DNA of 64,000 nt from positions 3,792,501-3,856,500 of the forward strand of contig NZ_CP102267.1 of NCBI RefSeq assembly GCF_025148125.1, in the 5' to 3' direction. Both the position numbers and the translations under genes were made by a program. This DNA comes from Blautia wexlerae DSM 19850 (lineage in GTDB: Bacteria > Bacillota > Clostridia > Lachnospirales > Lachnospiraceae). Under the pieces are notes generated by a model. That model was not told the origin of the DNA and ran no database searches. It saw only the letters and a list, made by a program, of their open reading frames with translations. Below are positions 25,044 through 33,893 of this stretch, piece after piece; position 1 is the stretch's first letter; each line of letters opens with the position of its first letter.

Positions 25044-26765
25044 TCAATGTAACCTTATTATAACGTCCTCCCCCCACCCCACCTCTTCATTAGGATACTC
25101 CTCGAACCCCGGCAATGGTCTGGCGCCTTTTCGGAGACAGGCTTTTACTTTTTCCCCATAGAGGTAGGGATCGTTTCCATTCACAATCCCCCATTGCATC
25201 AGCAATGCAGCGGATCCGCTGACAAAGGGTGTTGCAAAGGAAGTCCCTGTTACTGTTCTGTAACCACCACCGGGTACGGGAGCAACTATGTTTACTCCCG
25301 GTGCCACCAGATCAGGTTTCAGATATGGCAGCATTCTGCTGCCCCTTCCGGAAAAATCCGCATAGGAGTCAACCAGCGAATCATATGCTCCAACTGCAAT
25401 AACCCGCCGGGCTGTGGCAGGTATGGTCAAAGTCCCATATGCCCTTGGTTCATAAAACCCAGTTCCTCTGTTCAGGGTATTTCCACCTGGCAGCCACAGG
25501 TAATATTCCCCTCCTCTGACCTTTTTTCCACTTAGGATGATTTTCCAGTCTCCACTGTCCACATAAGTTTTCCCAGGAAGGAAATCTATGTAGATTTCCT
25601 GTGTCAGATGATAGGGTCCAGGTTTGCCATAATAGATTAAAAGATCTGTATTTCCCAGTCTGTACCTCTGAGGACCAAGCTTTTCGTCTAAGGGGCCGAT
25701 CCGGTTTCCGGATGGATTTTCAATATAAATACTCATTTCATCCTCATAAGATTTCCATAACTGCACATTTAATGTTGGTTCCCTGCTGCTCACAGATAAT
25801 TCTATCTGTCTGGTCTGTCCCTGTTTCAGGGTTCCTCCCTCATGCAGAGGCTGATTGCCGTTGTTCCCTGTACCTGTACAGATAGCCAGACGTCCTGTGG
25901 AAGAAACCATATCTATATATGTTTCAAGAAGGGAATCTCCCTTGTGTGAGCCATAATTATTTCCAAAACTGAGATTGATCACCATTGGTCTTCCCATAGC
26001 CAGCGCCTGCCTCACCAGATAATCAATCCCCTGTATCAGTTCCGTAGTTCTGGGAAAGGAGTTCTCTCTGGGAATTCCCATTTTCACAACCAACAGATCA
26101 CTTTCACAGGCAACTCCCTGATTCACTCCATCTGATGCCCTCCCATTTCCTGCTGCAATTCCCAGCACGGAAGTTCCATGTCCACTGTAATCTGAAGATG
26201 GAACAAGACGCCTGCCCTGGTTTTCTCCAAGTGCAAGCGCCTCATCGATCTGCTCTTTCGTATATTCAGTTCCTGTCACATATCCCTGAGGTGGATTTCC
26301 CTGTATGCTCTGATCCCATAAACGTAAAATTCTGCTGCTTCCGTCTGCATTTCGGAAATCAGGGTGAAAATAATCCACTCCTGAATCTACAACTCCTGTC
26401 AGGATTCCTTTTCCCGTCAGTCCATTCCTGCCGGTCTGCACTGTGCGGATGCAGCTCGCTCCCTTCGCCTGAAACAATTCAAAATACAAGCGTTTGGGTT
26501 TCTCCATAAATTCCACCTGCGCTCTGTGGGAATACGCATCAATCTCACTTTCCGGCAAAGTTACCACTGCATAGCCCCCTAACAGTGGCACTACCTGAAT
26601 TCCATTTCCAGCCAGACCACTTTCCGGTCCGCTGTACTTTATGATCACATCCCATAGCCTGGTTGCAGGATCATATCCTATGTTAAGATTTCCTGACTTT
26701 CTACGCTCCTGTGAGGTTGCATCCATTGCAAGATTTAAAAGGTTATCTATTTTCTGGTCTGGCAT
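25044..26765 (-). CDS. subtilisin-like S8 serine protease (Csp-like)
   Basis: A 573-residue S8 family peptidase with a complete triad: D127 in GVVDSGVDYFHP, H196 in YSGHGTSVLG, and S509 in GTSFATPFVSG. The oxyanion asparagine lies in the CTGTGNNGNQ region. Between His and Ser there is a long insert resembling the jelly-roll domain of clostridial Csp proteases (residues about 300-420). The first 100 residues look like a prodomain rather than a signal peptide, again as in CspB-type proteins. In clostridia these proteases act in spore germination or at the cell surface. The exact role here is not shown by context, since the neighbours are mobile elements. Confidence 0.88.
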   Translation of the reverse strand: MPDQKIDNLLNLAMDATSQERRKSGNLNIGYDPATRLWDVIIKYSGPESGLAGNGIQVVPLLGGYAVVTLPESEIDAYSHRAQVEFMEKPKRLYFELFQAKGASCIRTVQTGRNGLTGKGILTGVVDSGVDYFHPDFRNADGSSRILRLWDQSIQGNPPQGYVTGTEYTKEQIDEALALGENQGRRLVPSSDYSGHGTSVLGIAAGNGRASDGVNQGVACESDLLVVKMGIPRENSFPRTTELIQGIDYLVRQALAMGRPMVINLSFGNNYGSHKGDSLLETYIDMVSSTGRLAICTGTGNNGNQPLHEGGTLKQGQTRQIELSVSSREPTLNVQLWKSYEDEMSIYIENPSGNRIGPLDEKLGPQRYRLGNTDLLIYYGKPGPYHLTQEIYIDFLPGKTYVDSGDWKIILSGKKVRGGEYYLWLPGGNTLNRGTGFYEPRAYGTLTIPATARRVIAVGAYDSLVDSYADFSGRGSRMLPYLKPDLVAPGVNIVAPVPGGGYRTVTGTSFATPFVSGSAALLMQWGIVNGNDPYLYGEKVKACLRKGARPLPGFEEYPNEEVGWGEDVIIRLH

Positions 26766-27004
26766 TTTAATCTCATTTCCAGATATTCACTTAGTCTATT
26801 ATATACAAAAGTTCTGCATACGGACTCTTATTATAACAATTTTAGGATAATACGCGGGAATCCTCGGCAATTCAATTACCGAGCCTGCAAATAAAAAGTC
26901 AATAGCAAATTGATGATTTCAGGCAAAAATTTTTGCAAGATTTTGAACATTAAAATAAGACCACCGATATTCGCTGGTCTAAAATAAAGGTATTGACGAG
27001 ATAT

Positions 27005-28216
27005 TTATTCTGGGAGTGAAGACAGATATTCTTTCACTCGACCATAGTAGATGCGAAGAAACTTATTCGCACCGGCTGTCATGTAGACGTAATAAGGCTT
27101 TCCTTGTGCTCGTTTCTTATCCATAAACAAGTAGACAGGATCATCCTGTGGCTTTGTTTTGATGAGAACATCCATGACTTGAAACAGAGTCTTACGAAGA
27201 GTACTGGAACCGCGCTTGGAAGCAGGAACGCTTTTCTGCTCATATGAACCGGATTCATTTACACCGGGATCAACGCCTGCAAAGGCTGTAATGGCTCCTT
27301 TGTGGGTAAATCGGGAGACATCACCAATCTCTGCCATAAGCTGTGGACCAAGCGATTTACCTACACCTTTCATAGCCATGACAACAGGGTATTCCGGCAG
27401 TTTAGAAGCAGCCTCATTCATCATGGTACGAAGCTGTTCCACAGTCTGTGAAGCCGTATTTAATTGTTCTACAGCCTGTTTGATGATTAACTTTGTCAGA
27501 TCGTCTTTTGGAAGTATAGAAACAAGCTCCTTAGATGCTTCATAGATTTCAACAGCTTTTGAACGGCTGAAGTTGTACTTCCTGCGTTTACACCACTTTT
27601 GATAGTGGTCGATAAAGGCGTTTAGAGAGAGTTTACGAACACAATCCACATGCCAGTAGGTGGCTGAAAAGTCAACCCATTTTTGACTTCCATCCTCACG
27701 GGCAGGGCTGTCAAAATAAGTGTTAGCTCCCGGATAAGTTTGGTCAAGGATGCTGATTAGATTATTTTTCATAGCGGTTTTGTGTTTCATGTAAAAATCA
27801 AACTGGCGGTTCATGGTTTTCAGTTGATTACGAATTTCATCCATGAGACTATACTGTCTGAGTTCCGTCCAACTGTCAAGAGTATAGCGTGCAATTTTTA
27901 CTGCATCCGCTTTATCGGACTTTACTTTGCGGAGAGAGTTGTCTCCAAAATCTTTGATGAGTTTGGGATTTATGGCAGATACAAAAAGGTCAGCTTTCGA
28001 AAGTTCACGGACAAGAGGTTCGTAATAACGACCGGTGTGTTCCATGACAATACGAGATTCGCCATCAATGGATTGGATCTGCTCAATGAGAGAGCGAATC
28101 CCACTGACTGTGTGTTTGACTTCAAATGGTTTTGAAATGATCTCACCATAAGAACGAAGGATAGCAACCATGCTTTTTCCTTTGGAAACATCAATACCTA
28201 CTGCATTCATATTCAT
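27005..28216 (-). CDS. IS110-family DEDD transposase (second)
   Basis: A 403-residue transposase. The DEDD domain starts with NAVGIDVSKGKSMVAILRSY, has RIVMEHTGRYYEPLVREL and KVKSDKADAVKIARYTL. The C-terminal transposase_20 domain holds IGDVSRFTHKGAITAFAGVD, then PGVNESGSYEQKSVPASKRG with the catalytic serine. AAGGAG lies about 10 bases before the ATG at 28216. The first codons MNMNAV allow a start at 28210 too. The gene looks intact. It differs from the first IS110 transposase in length of the inter-domain coiled coil and in sequence. Confidence 0.92.
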   Translation of the reverse strand: MNMNAVGIDVSKGKSMVAILRSYGEIISKPFEVKHTVSGIRSLIEQIQSIDGESRIVMEHTGRYYEPLVRELSKADLFVSAINPKLIKDFGDNSLRKVKSDKADAVKIARYTLDSWTELRQYSLMDEIRNQLKTMNRQFDFYMKHKTAMKNNLISILDQTYPGANTYFDSPAREDGSQKWVDFSATYWHVDCVRKLSLNAFIDHYQKWCKRRKYNFSRSKAVEIYEASKELVSILPKDDLTKLIIKQAVEQLNTASQTVEQLRTMMNEAASKLPEYPVVMAMKGVGKSLGPQLMAEIGDVSRFTHKGAITAFAGVDPGVNESGSYEQKSVPASKRGSSTLRKTLFQVMDVLIKTKPQDDPVYLFMDKKRAQGKPYYVYMTAGANKFLRIYYGRVKEYLSSLPE

Positions 28217-28560
28217 AAATTTGTCACTCCTTAAAATCAGATTATGCAATGGATAAAGACCAGTTTTACTCATTGCCTATTCCATCTACTGTGGTGTGAC
28301 ACGAACGTACCGAAGGCAGTTCAACCTGCATAAAACGAACGCTGCAAATGAGGAGTCAAGGTTATCAGTCTCGGCAACGGACGCGAAGTCCAAGATGAAT
28401 AAGACGATATACCGATTGCTCCATACATTTTAACAGCTTAAGCAACAAGATGGATAATTCCTTACTGGCTGTAAGGGATATTAACCATAAATATATTGTA
28501 GTAGATGAAAGCGCAAACTGTGCATATCTACACTCATAATAAATAAAAATAACAAAACGG
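28217..28560 (-). ncRNA. candidate bridge-RNA region of the second IS110 element
   Basis: About 340 bases without a gene precede the transposase on its own strand. In IS110-subgroup elements this region is transcribed into a structured guide RNA with two loops that pair with target and donor DNA. Short stems can be found here, but I cannot place the two guide loops without the second element end and a target alignment. The call rests on position and family knowledge. Confidence 0.4.
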
Positions 28561-28836
28561 TTTTCATTCAATTTCTCCCTATAAAAGTATATTTGATAAG
28601 AATAGTATTAAACCAACTGGTGGAAAGGGAAATTACAAATTATCTATTGAGTTCATGAATACAAAGACACATGGAAGGATTACTGAAGAAATTGTTTTTA
28701 AATAATCGAATGTGAGATCTTTTGTATATTGAGAATGAAAATTTCTGAAAAAGTTCAATATTAGTGCTGGATAATCCGAAAATTACTTCGGCGCAGTTGT
28801 ATAATAAAAAATATATTATATTATAAAAATTTATGA

Positions 28837-28842
28837 TATAAT
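28837..28842 (+). promoter_or_regulatory. -10 box of the small hydrophobic peptide gene
   Basis: TATAAT at 28837-28842 lies in a very AT-rich stretch without a clear -35 box. A transcript starting near 28849 would begin with GCTACCACCCC, which can pair with the GGGGTG ribosome-site region at about 28879-28884. So the 5' end of the mRNA can mask its own ribosome site. Confidence 0.5.
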
Positions 28843-28890
28843 ATCCAAGCTACCACCCCTAAACAGGTACAGGAAGGGGGGGTGCTATCA

Positions 28891-28974
28891 ATGGATACAA
28901 TTTTATCATTTATGCTTTCTATTCTGGCAGGTGTAATCACCTATTACATTTGCAAATGGCTGGATAGAAAATAG
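28891..28974 (+). CDS. 27-residue hydrophobic peptide, candidate type I toxin
   Basis: The frame encodes a single membrane helix: MDTILSFMLSILAGVITYYI, then CKWLDRK. GGAAGGGGGGGTG lies about 8 bases upstream. One helix with a short charged tail is the usual form of type I toxins such as those of Gram-positive bacteria. A terminator follows at 29023-29058. An antisense promoter facing the gene lies at 29103-29131. The ribosome site can pair with the 5' end of the transcript. All of these are features of type I toxin-antitoxin pairs, although toxicity is not shown. The gene stands alone between an IS110 element and the LysR locus. Confidence 0.65.
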   Translation: MDTILSFMLSILAGVITYYICKWLDRK

Positions 28975-29019
28975 TAGCTGGTAGCCAGCCTGGGGAATAA
29001 GCCACCCTTGCCAAAACGG

Positions 29020-29096
29020 AATAAAAAAGCCTCGGAGATGCGACCTCCGAGGCTTTTTGCTGTGTTACCAATGAATTTAATTTTATCATTTTGCCT
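29020..29096 (-). ncRNA. candidate antisense RNA of the small peptide gene
   Basis: On the minus strand, TTGATT (29131-29126) and TATAAT (29108-29103) are separated by 17 bases, a near-perfect sigma-A promoter. The RNA would start near 29096, run towards the peptide gene and end at the shared hairpin 29023-29058, where the minus strand has TTTTTTA. The product would be about 75 bases and complementary to the 3' end of the peptide mRNA. Overlap across a common terminator is known from type I systems such as txpA/ratA and bsrG/SR4 in Bacillus. Confidence 0.55.
29023..29058. terminator. bidirectional terminator shared by the peptide mRNA and the antisense RNA
   Basis: AAAAAAGCCTCGGAG (29023-29037) and CTCCGAGGCTTTTT (29045-29058) form a stem with T-runs on both strands. 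Confidence 0.85.
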
Positions 29097-29258
29097 ATGG
29101 CAATTATAGCATATGCAGAAAATGAAATCAATATACTTTTGTGGATGATAATTTCGATTAATTTAGATAGAAAATCATTTCATCGGCAGTATTCTAATCT
29201 TCAAACTGCTTTTAAGAAACAATTTTGAATGACTCCCAACGAGTACAGACGCAAGCGG

Positions 29259-30104
29259 TCATAAAAACCATTCCATCTTCTCCCGCACATCCGCATGCTT
29301 CAGATAAATAACATTAAATTCTCTGACTATGGGCTCACCCTTTAATGTAAAAATCCCAAGCTCCGGGTCACTTTTGGCAAGTACTTCATATACAAATGAA
29401 ATTCCATACCCGGACTTGATCAGGTCGATGATCATCTTAAAGCTGGAAATACATATATGCCGGTGAAAACGCTCCAAAGATTCATTATGCTCCAGAAGCT
29501 TTTCCTCCAGGATAGCCAGAGTTCCAGAGCCGTTTTCGCGATGGATCAGAGTTTCTTTCAGAATCTCCTCTACAGATACTTCACGGCCTGCAAAGGGATG
29601 ATCCTTCGGACAGATTCCCACAAAAGGTTCCCGGCGATATAACTGGCTTCCAAATCTGTTTTTGTCAAAGAATCCTTCTATGATGGCATAGTCCAGAGTA
29701 TTCTGTTCCAATAAATGCAAAAGATGCTTTGTGTTATCCACGATCAGAGTCAGTGCTGTATCCGGCTGATTTAAGAAATCGTGAATCCTGTCTGTGATCA
29801 CATAGTCACCAATGGTCTTGGTTGCACCGATGCGCAGTTCCCGGAGACCATTGTTTTTTATCTTTTCCCTGAGAAAATTTTCACGCTGCTGAACGGAACG
29901 CAAGTAATCCTCCAGCATCTGTGCTGCAGGGGTCTTGATCAGTTTTCTGTTTTCATAAAGAAAAAGGCGGCAGCCGTATTCTTTCTCCAGAAACTGGATA
30001 TGCTGGGTGACTGCCGGCTGGGTAATATGTAACAGCTCTGCCGCCTCCCTGTAATTCATAACACTGCATACAGCCATAAAGGTTTCTGTTCTGTGATCTA
30101 ACAT
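29259..30104 (-). CDS. LysR-family transcriptional regulator
   Basis: A 281-residue LysR protein. The N-terminal winged helix is FMAVCSVMNYREAAELLHIT followed by QPAVTQHIQFLEKEYGCRLF. The rest is a substrate-binding fold (RIGATKTIGDYVITDRIHDF, VGICPKDHPFAGREV). The ATG at 30104 follows AAGGAG by seven bases; a longer frame to 30218 is disregarded. It is divergent from the sulfite-reductase-like gene at 30361, with 256 bases between starts, so it probably controls that gene in response to a sulfur or nitrogen compound. CysB/CysL-like regulation is possible but not shown. Confidence 0.9.
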   Translation of the reverse strand: MLDHRTETFMAVCSVMNYREAAELLHITQPAVTQHIQFLEKEYGCRLFLYENRKLIKTPAAQMLEDYLRSVQQRENFLREKIKNNGLRELRIGATKTIGDYVITDRIHDFLNQPDTALTLIVDNTKHLLHLLEQNTLDYAIIEGFFDKNRFGSQLYRREPFVGICPKDHPFAGREVSVEEILKETLIHRENGSGTLAILEEKLLEHNESLERFHRHICISSFKMIIDLIKSGYGISFVYEVLAKSDPELGIFTLKGEPIVREFNVIYLKHADVREKMEWFL

Positions 30105-30360
30105 AATATTCTCCTTGAACTCTTCCACTCTATTGATATCAGATAGTTTTTTCTGTGCAATAAGAAAAAATTCTGCCCTGAAGGCTTTTTTATAAAGGTT
30201 TCTGTTTTTCAGTTTCACAGTTGCATTATTCCATAAATGTTACTTATCGTATAATAAAAACTCATAAATTGATTTTATCATTCATGAAGCCTATAATCAA
30301 CAAAAGAAACGCCGTATATATCAGAGAAAAGCAACAGCTACATAAAGGAGATACTTAAAC

Positions 30361-31272
30361 ATGAATGAGGAAAAAATAACAACATCCGCCAGCAAAAAAC
30401 TGAGTCCCGAGGAAATCAAACGGGTAAAAGGTCTTGGATGTCTTCAGGACAAACGATATGATGACATCTTTAATATTCGGGTCATCACAGGAAATGGACA
30501 TATTACCACAGATGAACACCGTGCCATTGCAGATGCAGCAGACAAGTTCGGAAATGGTCAGATCACTATGACAACCCGCCTGAGTATGGAAATCCAGGGA
30601 GTTCCTTATGATAATATTGAGAAAACAATCGCCTTCCTTGGAGAGCATGGCCTGATGACAGGCGGAACCGGAGCTAAAGTGCGTCCTGTTGTCTCATGCA
30701 AGGGAACAACCTGCCAGTATGGTCTGATTGATACCTTTGCACTCAGCAAGAAGATCCATGAGCGTTTTTATGTAGGCTATCACGATGTGGTACTCCCGCA
30801 CAAATTCAAGATTGCAGTTGGCGGATGTCCAAATAACTGTGTAAAGCCTAATCTGAATGATATGGGAATTATCGGCCAGAGAATCCCCAAACCGGATGTT
30901 GAGAAATGCCGGGGATGTAAGAAATGTCAGATTGAAAAAAGCTGTCCTGTACACGTTCCGAAATTAGTTGACGGTAAACTTTACATTGATCCTGAAGAAT
31001 GTATCCATTGCGGACGCTGCAAGGGAAAATGTCCTTTCGGCGCAGTACCGGAATATCAGAATGGTTATAAAATCTATATCGGAGGCCGCTGGGGTAAGCG
31101 AATCTCACACGGTCAGGCTCTTACCAGGATTTTCACAGAGGAAGAAGAAGTAATGGCAGTCATAGAAAAAGCAATCCTTCTCTTCAAAAATGAAGGAATC
31201 GCAGGAGAACGATTTGCAGATACTGTGAAACGTCTCGGATTTGAGTATGTGAATGAGAAATTGATTGGCTGA
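30361..31272 (+). CDS. siroheme sulfite/nitrite reductase-like protein with two ferredoxin-type clusters
   Basis: A 303-residue protein. The N-terminal half has the sulfite/nitrite reductase ferredoxin-like domain (DKFGNGQITMTTRLSMEIQG). The siroheme-[4Fe-4S] cysteines are C113 and C118 (SCKGTTC) and C156 and C160 (GGCPNNC). Two further [4Fe-4S] motifs follow (CRGCKKCQIEKSCP and CIHCGRCKGKCP, residues about 182-230). This layout and length are close to AsrC, the catalytic subunit of anaerobic sulfite reductase, but AsrA and AsrB are not adjacent. It may reduce sulfite or nitrite with a general ferredoxin as donor. GGAG lies upstream of the ATG. A terminator follows. Confidence 0.85.
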   Translation: MNEEKITTSASKKLSPEEIKRVKGLGCLQDKRYDDIFNIRVITGNGHITTDEHRAIADAADKFGNGQITMTTRLSMEIQGVPYDNIEKTIAFLGEHGLMTGGTGAKVRPVVSCKGTTCQYGLIDTFALSKKIHERFYVGYHDVVLPHKFKIAVGGCPNNCVKPNLNDMGIIGQRIPKPDVEKCRGCKKCQIEKSCPVHVPKLVDGKLYIDPEECIHCGRCKGKCPFGAVPEYQNGYKIYIGGRWGKRISHGQALTRIFTEEEEVMAVIEKAILLFKNEGIAGERFADTVKRLGFEYVNEKLIG

Positions 31273-31277
31273 GTATT

Positions 31278-31318
31278 AAAAAAGACACTTCGGAAAACTT
31301 TCCCAAAGTGTCTTTTTT
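31278..31318. terminator. bidirectional terminator between convergent genes
   Basis: AAAAAAGACACTT (31278-31290) and AAGTGTCTTTTTT (31306-31318) form a 13-bp stem between the reductase-like gene and the CstA gene, with T-runs on both strands. Confidence 0.88.
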
Positions 31319-31365
31319 CAGGTTTTTATTTTGATGTAAAAATATCAACAGTTTTATTTCATAAA

Positions 31366-33060
31366 TTATGCAGTCTGTTTTTCATCATTTTTTTCAAAAA
31401 GCTTCTTCACTCCCTGGATTGCTACCAGCACACCAAGGATCAGCAGTAACACTGCGAAGATAAGCTGTAAGGTATTTCCAAGGTCCAAGCCTGTGGTAAA
31501 TAATGCTTTTGTAAGCTTGCTGATGGTCATACCCAGTGCAGTAAAGGTAACTGCCATCATAAATACCATAGGAATCCAGAGCATGCAGCCCTGGCGTTTT
31601 GTTTTCTTAAGAAATACTGCGCAGGCTACAAGGGCAAGTACAGATAACAGCTGATTGGCAGAACCAAACAGCGGCCAGATTTCTGCATATCCTACCTTTG
31701 TAAGCAGATAGGCAAGTACCAGTGTAATGATCGTCGCAAAATATTTATTGGTTACTACTTTTAAGAACGGGCTCATATTTTCCTCGTCTGTATCAGAATC
31801 AAGGAAAAATTCCTGGAATGACAGACGTCCTACTCTGGCTACTGAGTCAAGAGAAGTCAGCGCAAAGGCTGATACAGCCAGATTGATCAGTGTAAATACA
31901 AGTGAATGTGGCAAACCGATTACAGAAAGGAAGTTTGCAATAGCACCTGCAAATATCTGCGGCTGAGTGGTAAGTCCCTGTGCTGCTGCCTCACCATCTG
32001 CAAAGGATGCAACAGCGATCAGTGCAATAATTGCCAGCATACTTTCCATAAGCATTGCACCAAAGGAAACCGGAAGCATGTTCTTTTCATTTTTGATCTG
32101 TTTTGACGCAGTGCCGGAGGATACCAGTGAATGAAAGCCTGAAACTGCACCGCAGGCAATTGTCACGAAAAGAATAGGGAACATATACTGTCCGTCCACA
32201 TTAAAGCTTGTAAATGCCTTAAGATTACAGGATGGGTTGGCTGCAAATACACCGATAACCGCGCCAACGATCATAAAGATCAGCAGATAACTGTTCAGAT
32301 AATCACGTGGCTGGAGCAATGCCCATACAGGGGCAACACTGGCTACCAGAATATATGCAAAGATAATAATATGCCAGGTTCCAAGACTTACATATACCGG
32401 GAATTTAAGTCCCAGCGCAATTGCGAGCACTAATAATAAAATAGCCACTGCAGTATTGATCCATTTATTAAACTTGGAATATTTAAGGAAAAATCCCAGT
32501 CCCACTGCCTCGATGATAAATAACATGGAAGTTGTTGCAACTGCTCCGTTTGCTGCTACCCTGGTAACGGTTCCTGCATTATCTGTCACAAATCCGTTAA
32601 AAGTTCCTGCCACAACATCTGCAAATGCTGCAACAACCAGAATACAGAACAGCCAGCAGAATAAAAGAAATAATTTCTTTCCCAGTTTTCCGATATAGGC
32701 TTCAATGATATATCCGATTGTACGGCCTTTGTTCTTTACAGAGGCATACATAGATGCAAAATCCTGAACTGCTCCGAAAAATACACCGCCGATCAGGATC
32801 CAGAGCATAACCGGAAGCCAGCCGAAAATTGCTGCCTGGATCGGTCCGTTAATAGGACCTGCGCCTGCTATGGATGCAAACTGATGCCCAAATACCACAT
32901 TGGTATCAGCCGGTACATAATCCACTCCATCCTCCATCTCATATGCCGGTGTTTTTGCTTTTGGGTCAATGCCCCATTTGTTCTGAAGATAACGGCCATA
33001 CAGAAGATATGCTCCACCCAGCACTACAATGGCTATTATCATCATTACTATTCCACTCAT
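31366..33060 (-). CDS. CstA-family transporter (carbon starvation protein family)
   Basis: A 564-residue protein with about 14 to 16 membrane helices. It shows the CstA signature near the N-terminus (GVDYVPADTNVVFGHQFASI, then AGAGPINGPIQAAIFGWLP) and QDFASMYASVKNKGRTIG. The family includes peptide importers (CstA) and the pyruvate/H+ symporter BtsT. A T-box leader precedes the gene, which means its expression follows the charging of one tRNA. Uptake of peptides or an amino-acid precursor is therefore more likely than pyruvate. AGAGGGA lies before the ATG. Confidence 0.9.
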   Translation of the reverse strand: MSGIVMMIIAIVVLGGAYLLYGRYLQNKWGIDPKAKTPAYEMEDGVDYVPADTNVVFGHQFASIAGAGPINGPIQAAIFGWLPVMLWILIGGVFFGAVQDFASMYASVKNKGRTIGYIIEAYIGKLGKKLFLLFCWLFCILVVAAFADVVAGTFNGFVTDNAGTVTRVAANGAVATTSMLFIIEAVGLGFFLKYSKFNKWINTAVAILLLVLAIALGLKFPVYVSLGTWHIIIFAYILVASVAPVWALLQPRDYLNSYLLIFMIVGAVIGVFAANPSCNLKAFTSFNVDGQYMFPILFVTIACGAVSGFHSLVSSGTASKQIKNEKNMLPVSFGAMLMESMLAIIALIAVASFADGEAAAQGLTTQPQIFAGAIANFLSVIGLPHSLVFTLINLAVSAFALTSLDSVARVGRLSFQEFFLDSDTDEENMSPFLKVVTNKYFATIITLVLAYLLTKVGYAEIWPLFGSANQLLSVLALVACAVFLKKTKRQGCMLWIPMVFMMAVTFTALGMTISKLTKALFTTGLDLGNTLQLIFAVLLLILGVLVAIQGVKKLFEKNDEKQTA

Positions 33061-33084
33061 AATGTCTTCCCTCTTCTTTCTTTT

Positions 33085-33390
33085 ATATTTATATATAAAA
33101 AACGCCCCTGCTATCCAATTTCCAATTGAATAGCAAAGGCGGAATATTCCGTGGTACCACTTTGTATTATTATACCTGTCACCAGATACAATCTCTTAAC
33201 ACTGTCTAAACCAAACAGCTTCTCCTGTAACGTGAAGACCACGTCCCGGCTTACTATAGATTTCAGCGGAATGCTCCCGGGTGATATCACAAAATACCAT
33301 CTGCCGCATCTCACCTGTCTGCAACTCTCTGTAATCCGGTTCCTTCTGTGACCTGTCCTGTTCTATGCATTTCTCTTTTTTATTTATCTA
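33085..33390 (-). promoter_or_regulatory. T-box riboswitch leader of the CstA gene
   Basis: On the minus strand the leader contains the T-box core GTGGTACCACGG near 33161-33150 and a typical Stem I region ending GGGAGCATTCCGCTGAAA. A terminator follows, with arms CGCCTTTGCTATTC...GGATAGCAGGGGCG and a run of T at about 33105. The T-box binds the free 3' end of an uncharged tRNA and prevents the terminator from forming. The specifier codon may be ATC (Ile) in the segment GTGATATCACC, but other readings are possible. The leader class is clear; the amino acid is uncertain. Confidence 0.85.
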
Positions 33391-33545
33391 AAGTTTTACT
33401 CTTCTTTTTATAAAATATCAAGAGATAATTTATATATATTTTACAATTATAGATAGGTGTTTTTATGCAATATGTATGATTATCAAGCAGATATTCGCAA
33501 TCCGCTTCGCACGCATACGGTCATTTTATATCGTTATCTGTTACC

Positions 33546-33706
33546 TATAGCAATCCTCGTAAATAATGCATTTAAGACAGTTCAGCAGAGTGCGAAAGAC
33601 AAAGAAGATATCTGCAGGCGTGCTGACGCACGGCAAAGATATCCGACGCAGGATTTCACACTCTGATGGGCTGGGTTAAGATGCATTATTTTAGAGGATT
33701 GCTATA
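33546..33706. repeat. MITE-like repeat, family A, copy 1 (161 bp)
   Basis: The ends TATAGCAATCCTC (33546-33558) and GAGGATTGCTATA (33694-33706) are perfect inverted repeats, and the arms continue as AAATAATGCAT...ATGCATTATTTT. The inside (GACAGTTCAGCAGAGTGCGA and onwards) matches 40054-40215 over nearly the full length. It has no gene. Two copies with matching ends within 7 kb show it to be a mobile or amplified palindromic element. Confidence 0.85.
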
Positions 33707-33893
33707 AAACCATTTTCAAATGCATTCATTTGTATAATATACGTAATTGTTTTTCTGTCTTGTACTTTCTCCGTCCTCTGCATATAACAGAGAAAGAAAA
33801 TTTTACAGAGATTTTTCATTAGCGAGCATGTGTATTTTACAAACTGTTTCTATAATAGTAATCAAAGAATTGAAAGAGAAAAGAGGAATCATT

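Larger units (their letters stand above)
26960..28560 (-). mobile_element. IS110-family insertion sequence (second copy, different subgroup)
   Basis: The transposase gene at 27005-28216 is preceded (in its own direction) by about 340 bases of non-coding DNA and followed by only about 40 bases before host-like sequence. A long 5' non-coding end is what the IS110 subgroup uses to encode its bridge RNA. No terminal inverted repeats were seen, as usual for the family. The borders are approximate. Confidence 0.65.

Noticed and set aside
33457..33666. 69-codon frame near 33.5 kb
   Set aside because: It runs into the family A repeat, has no ribosome site, and its sequence is not conserved between repeat copies as protein.
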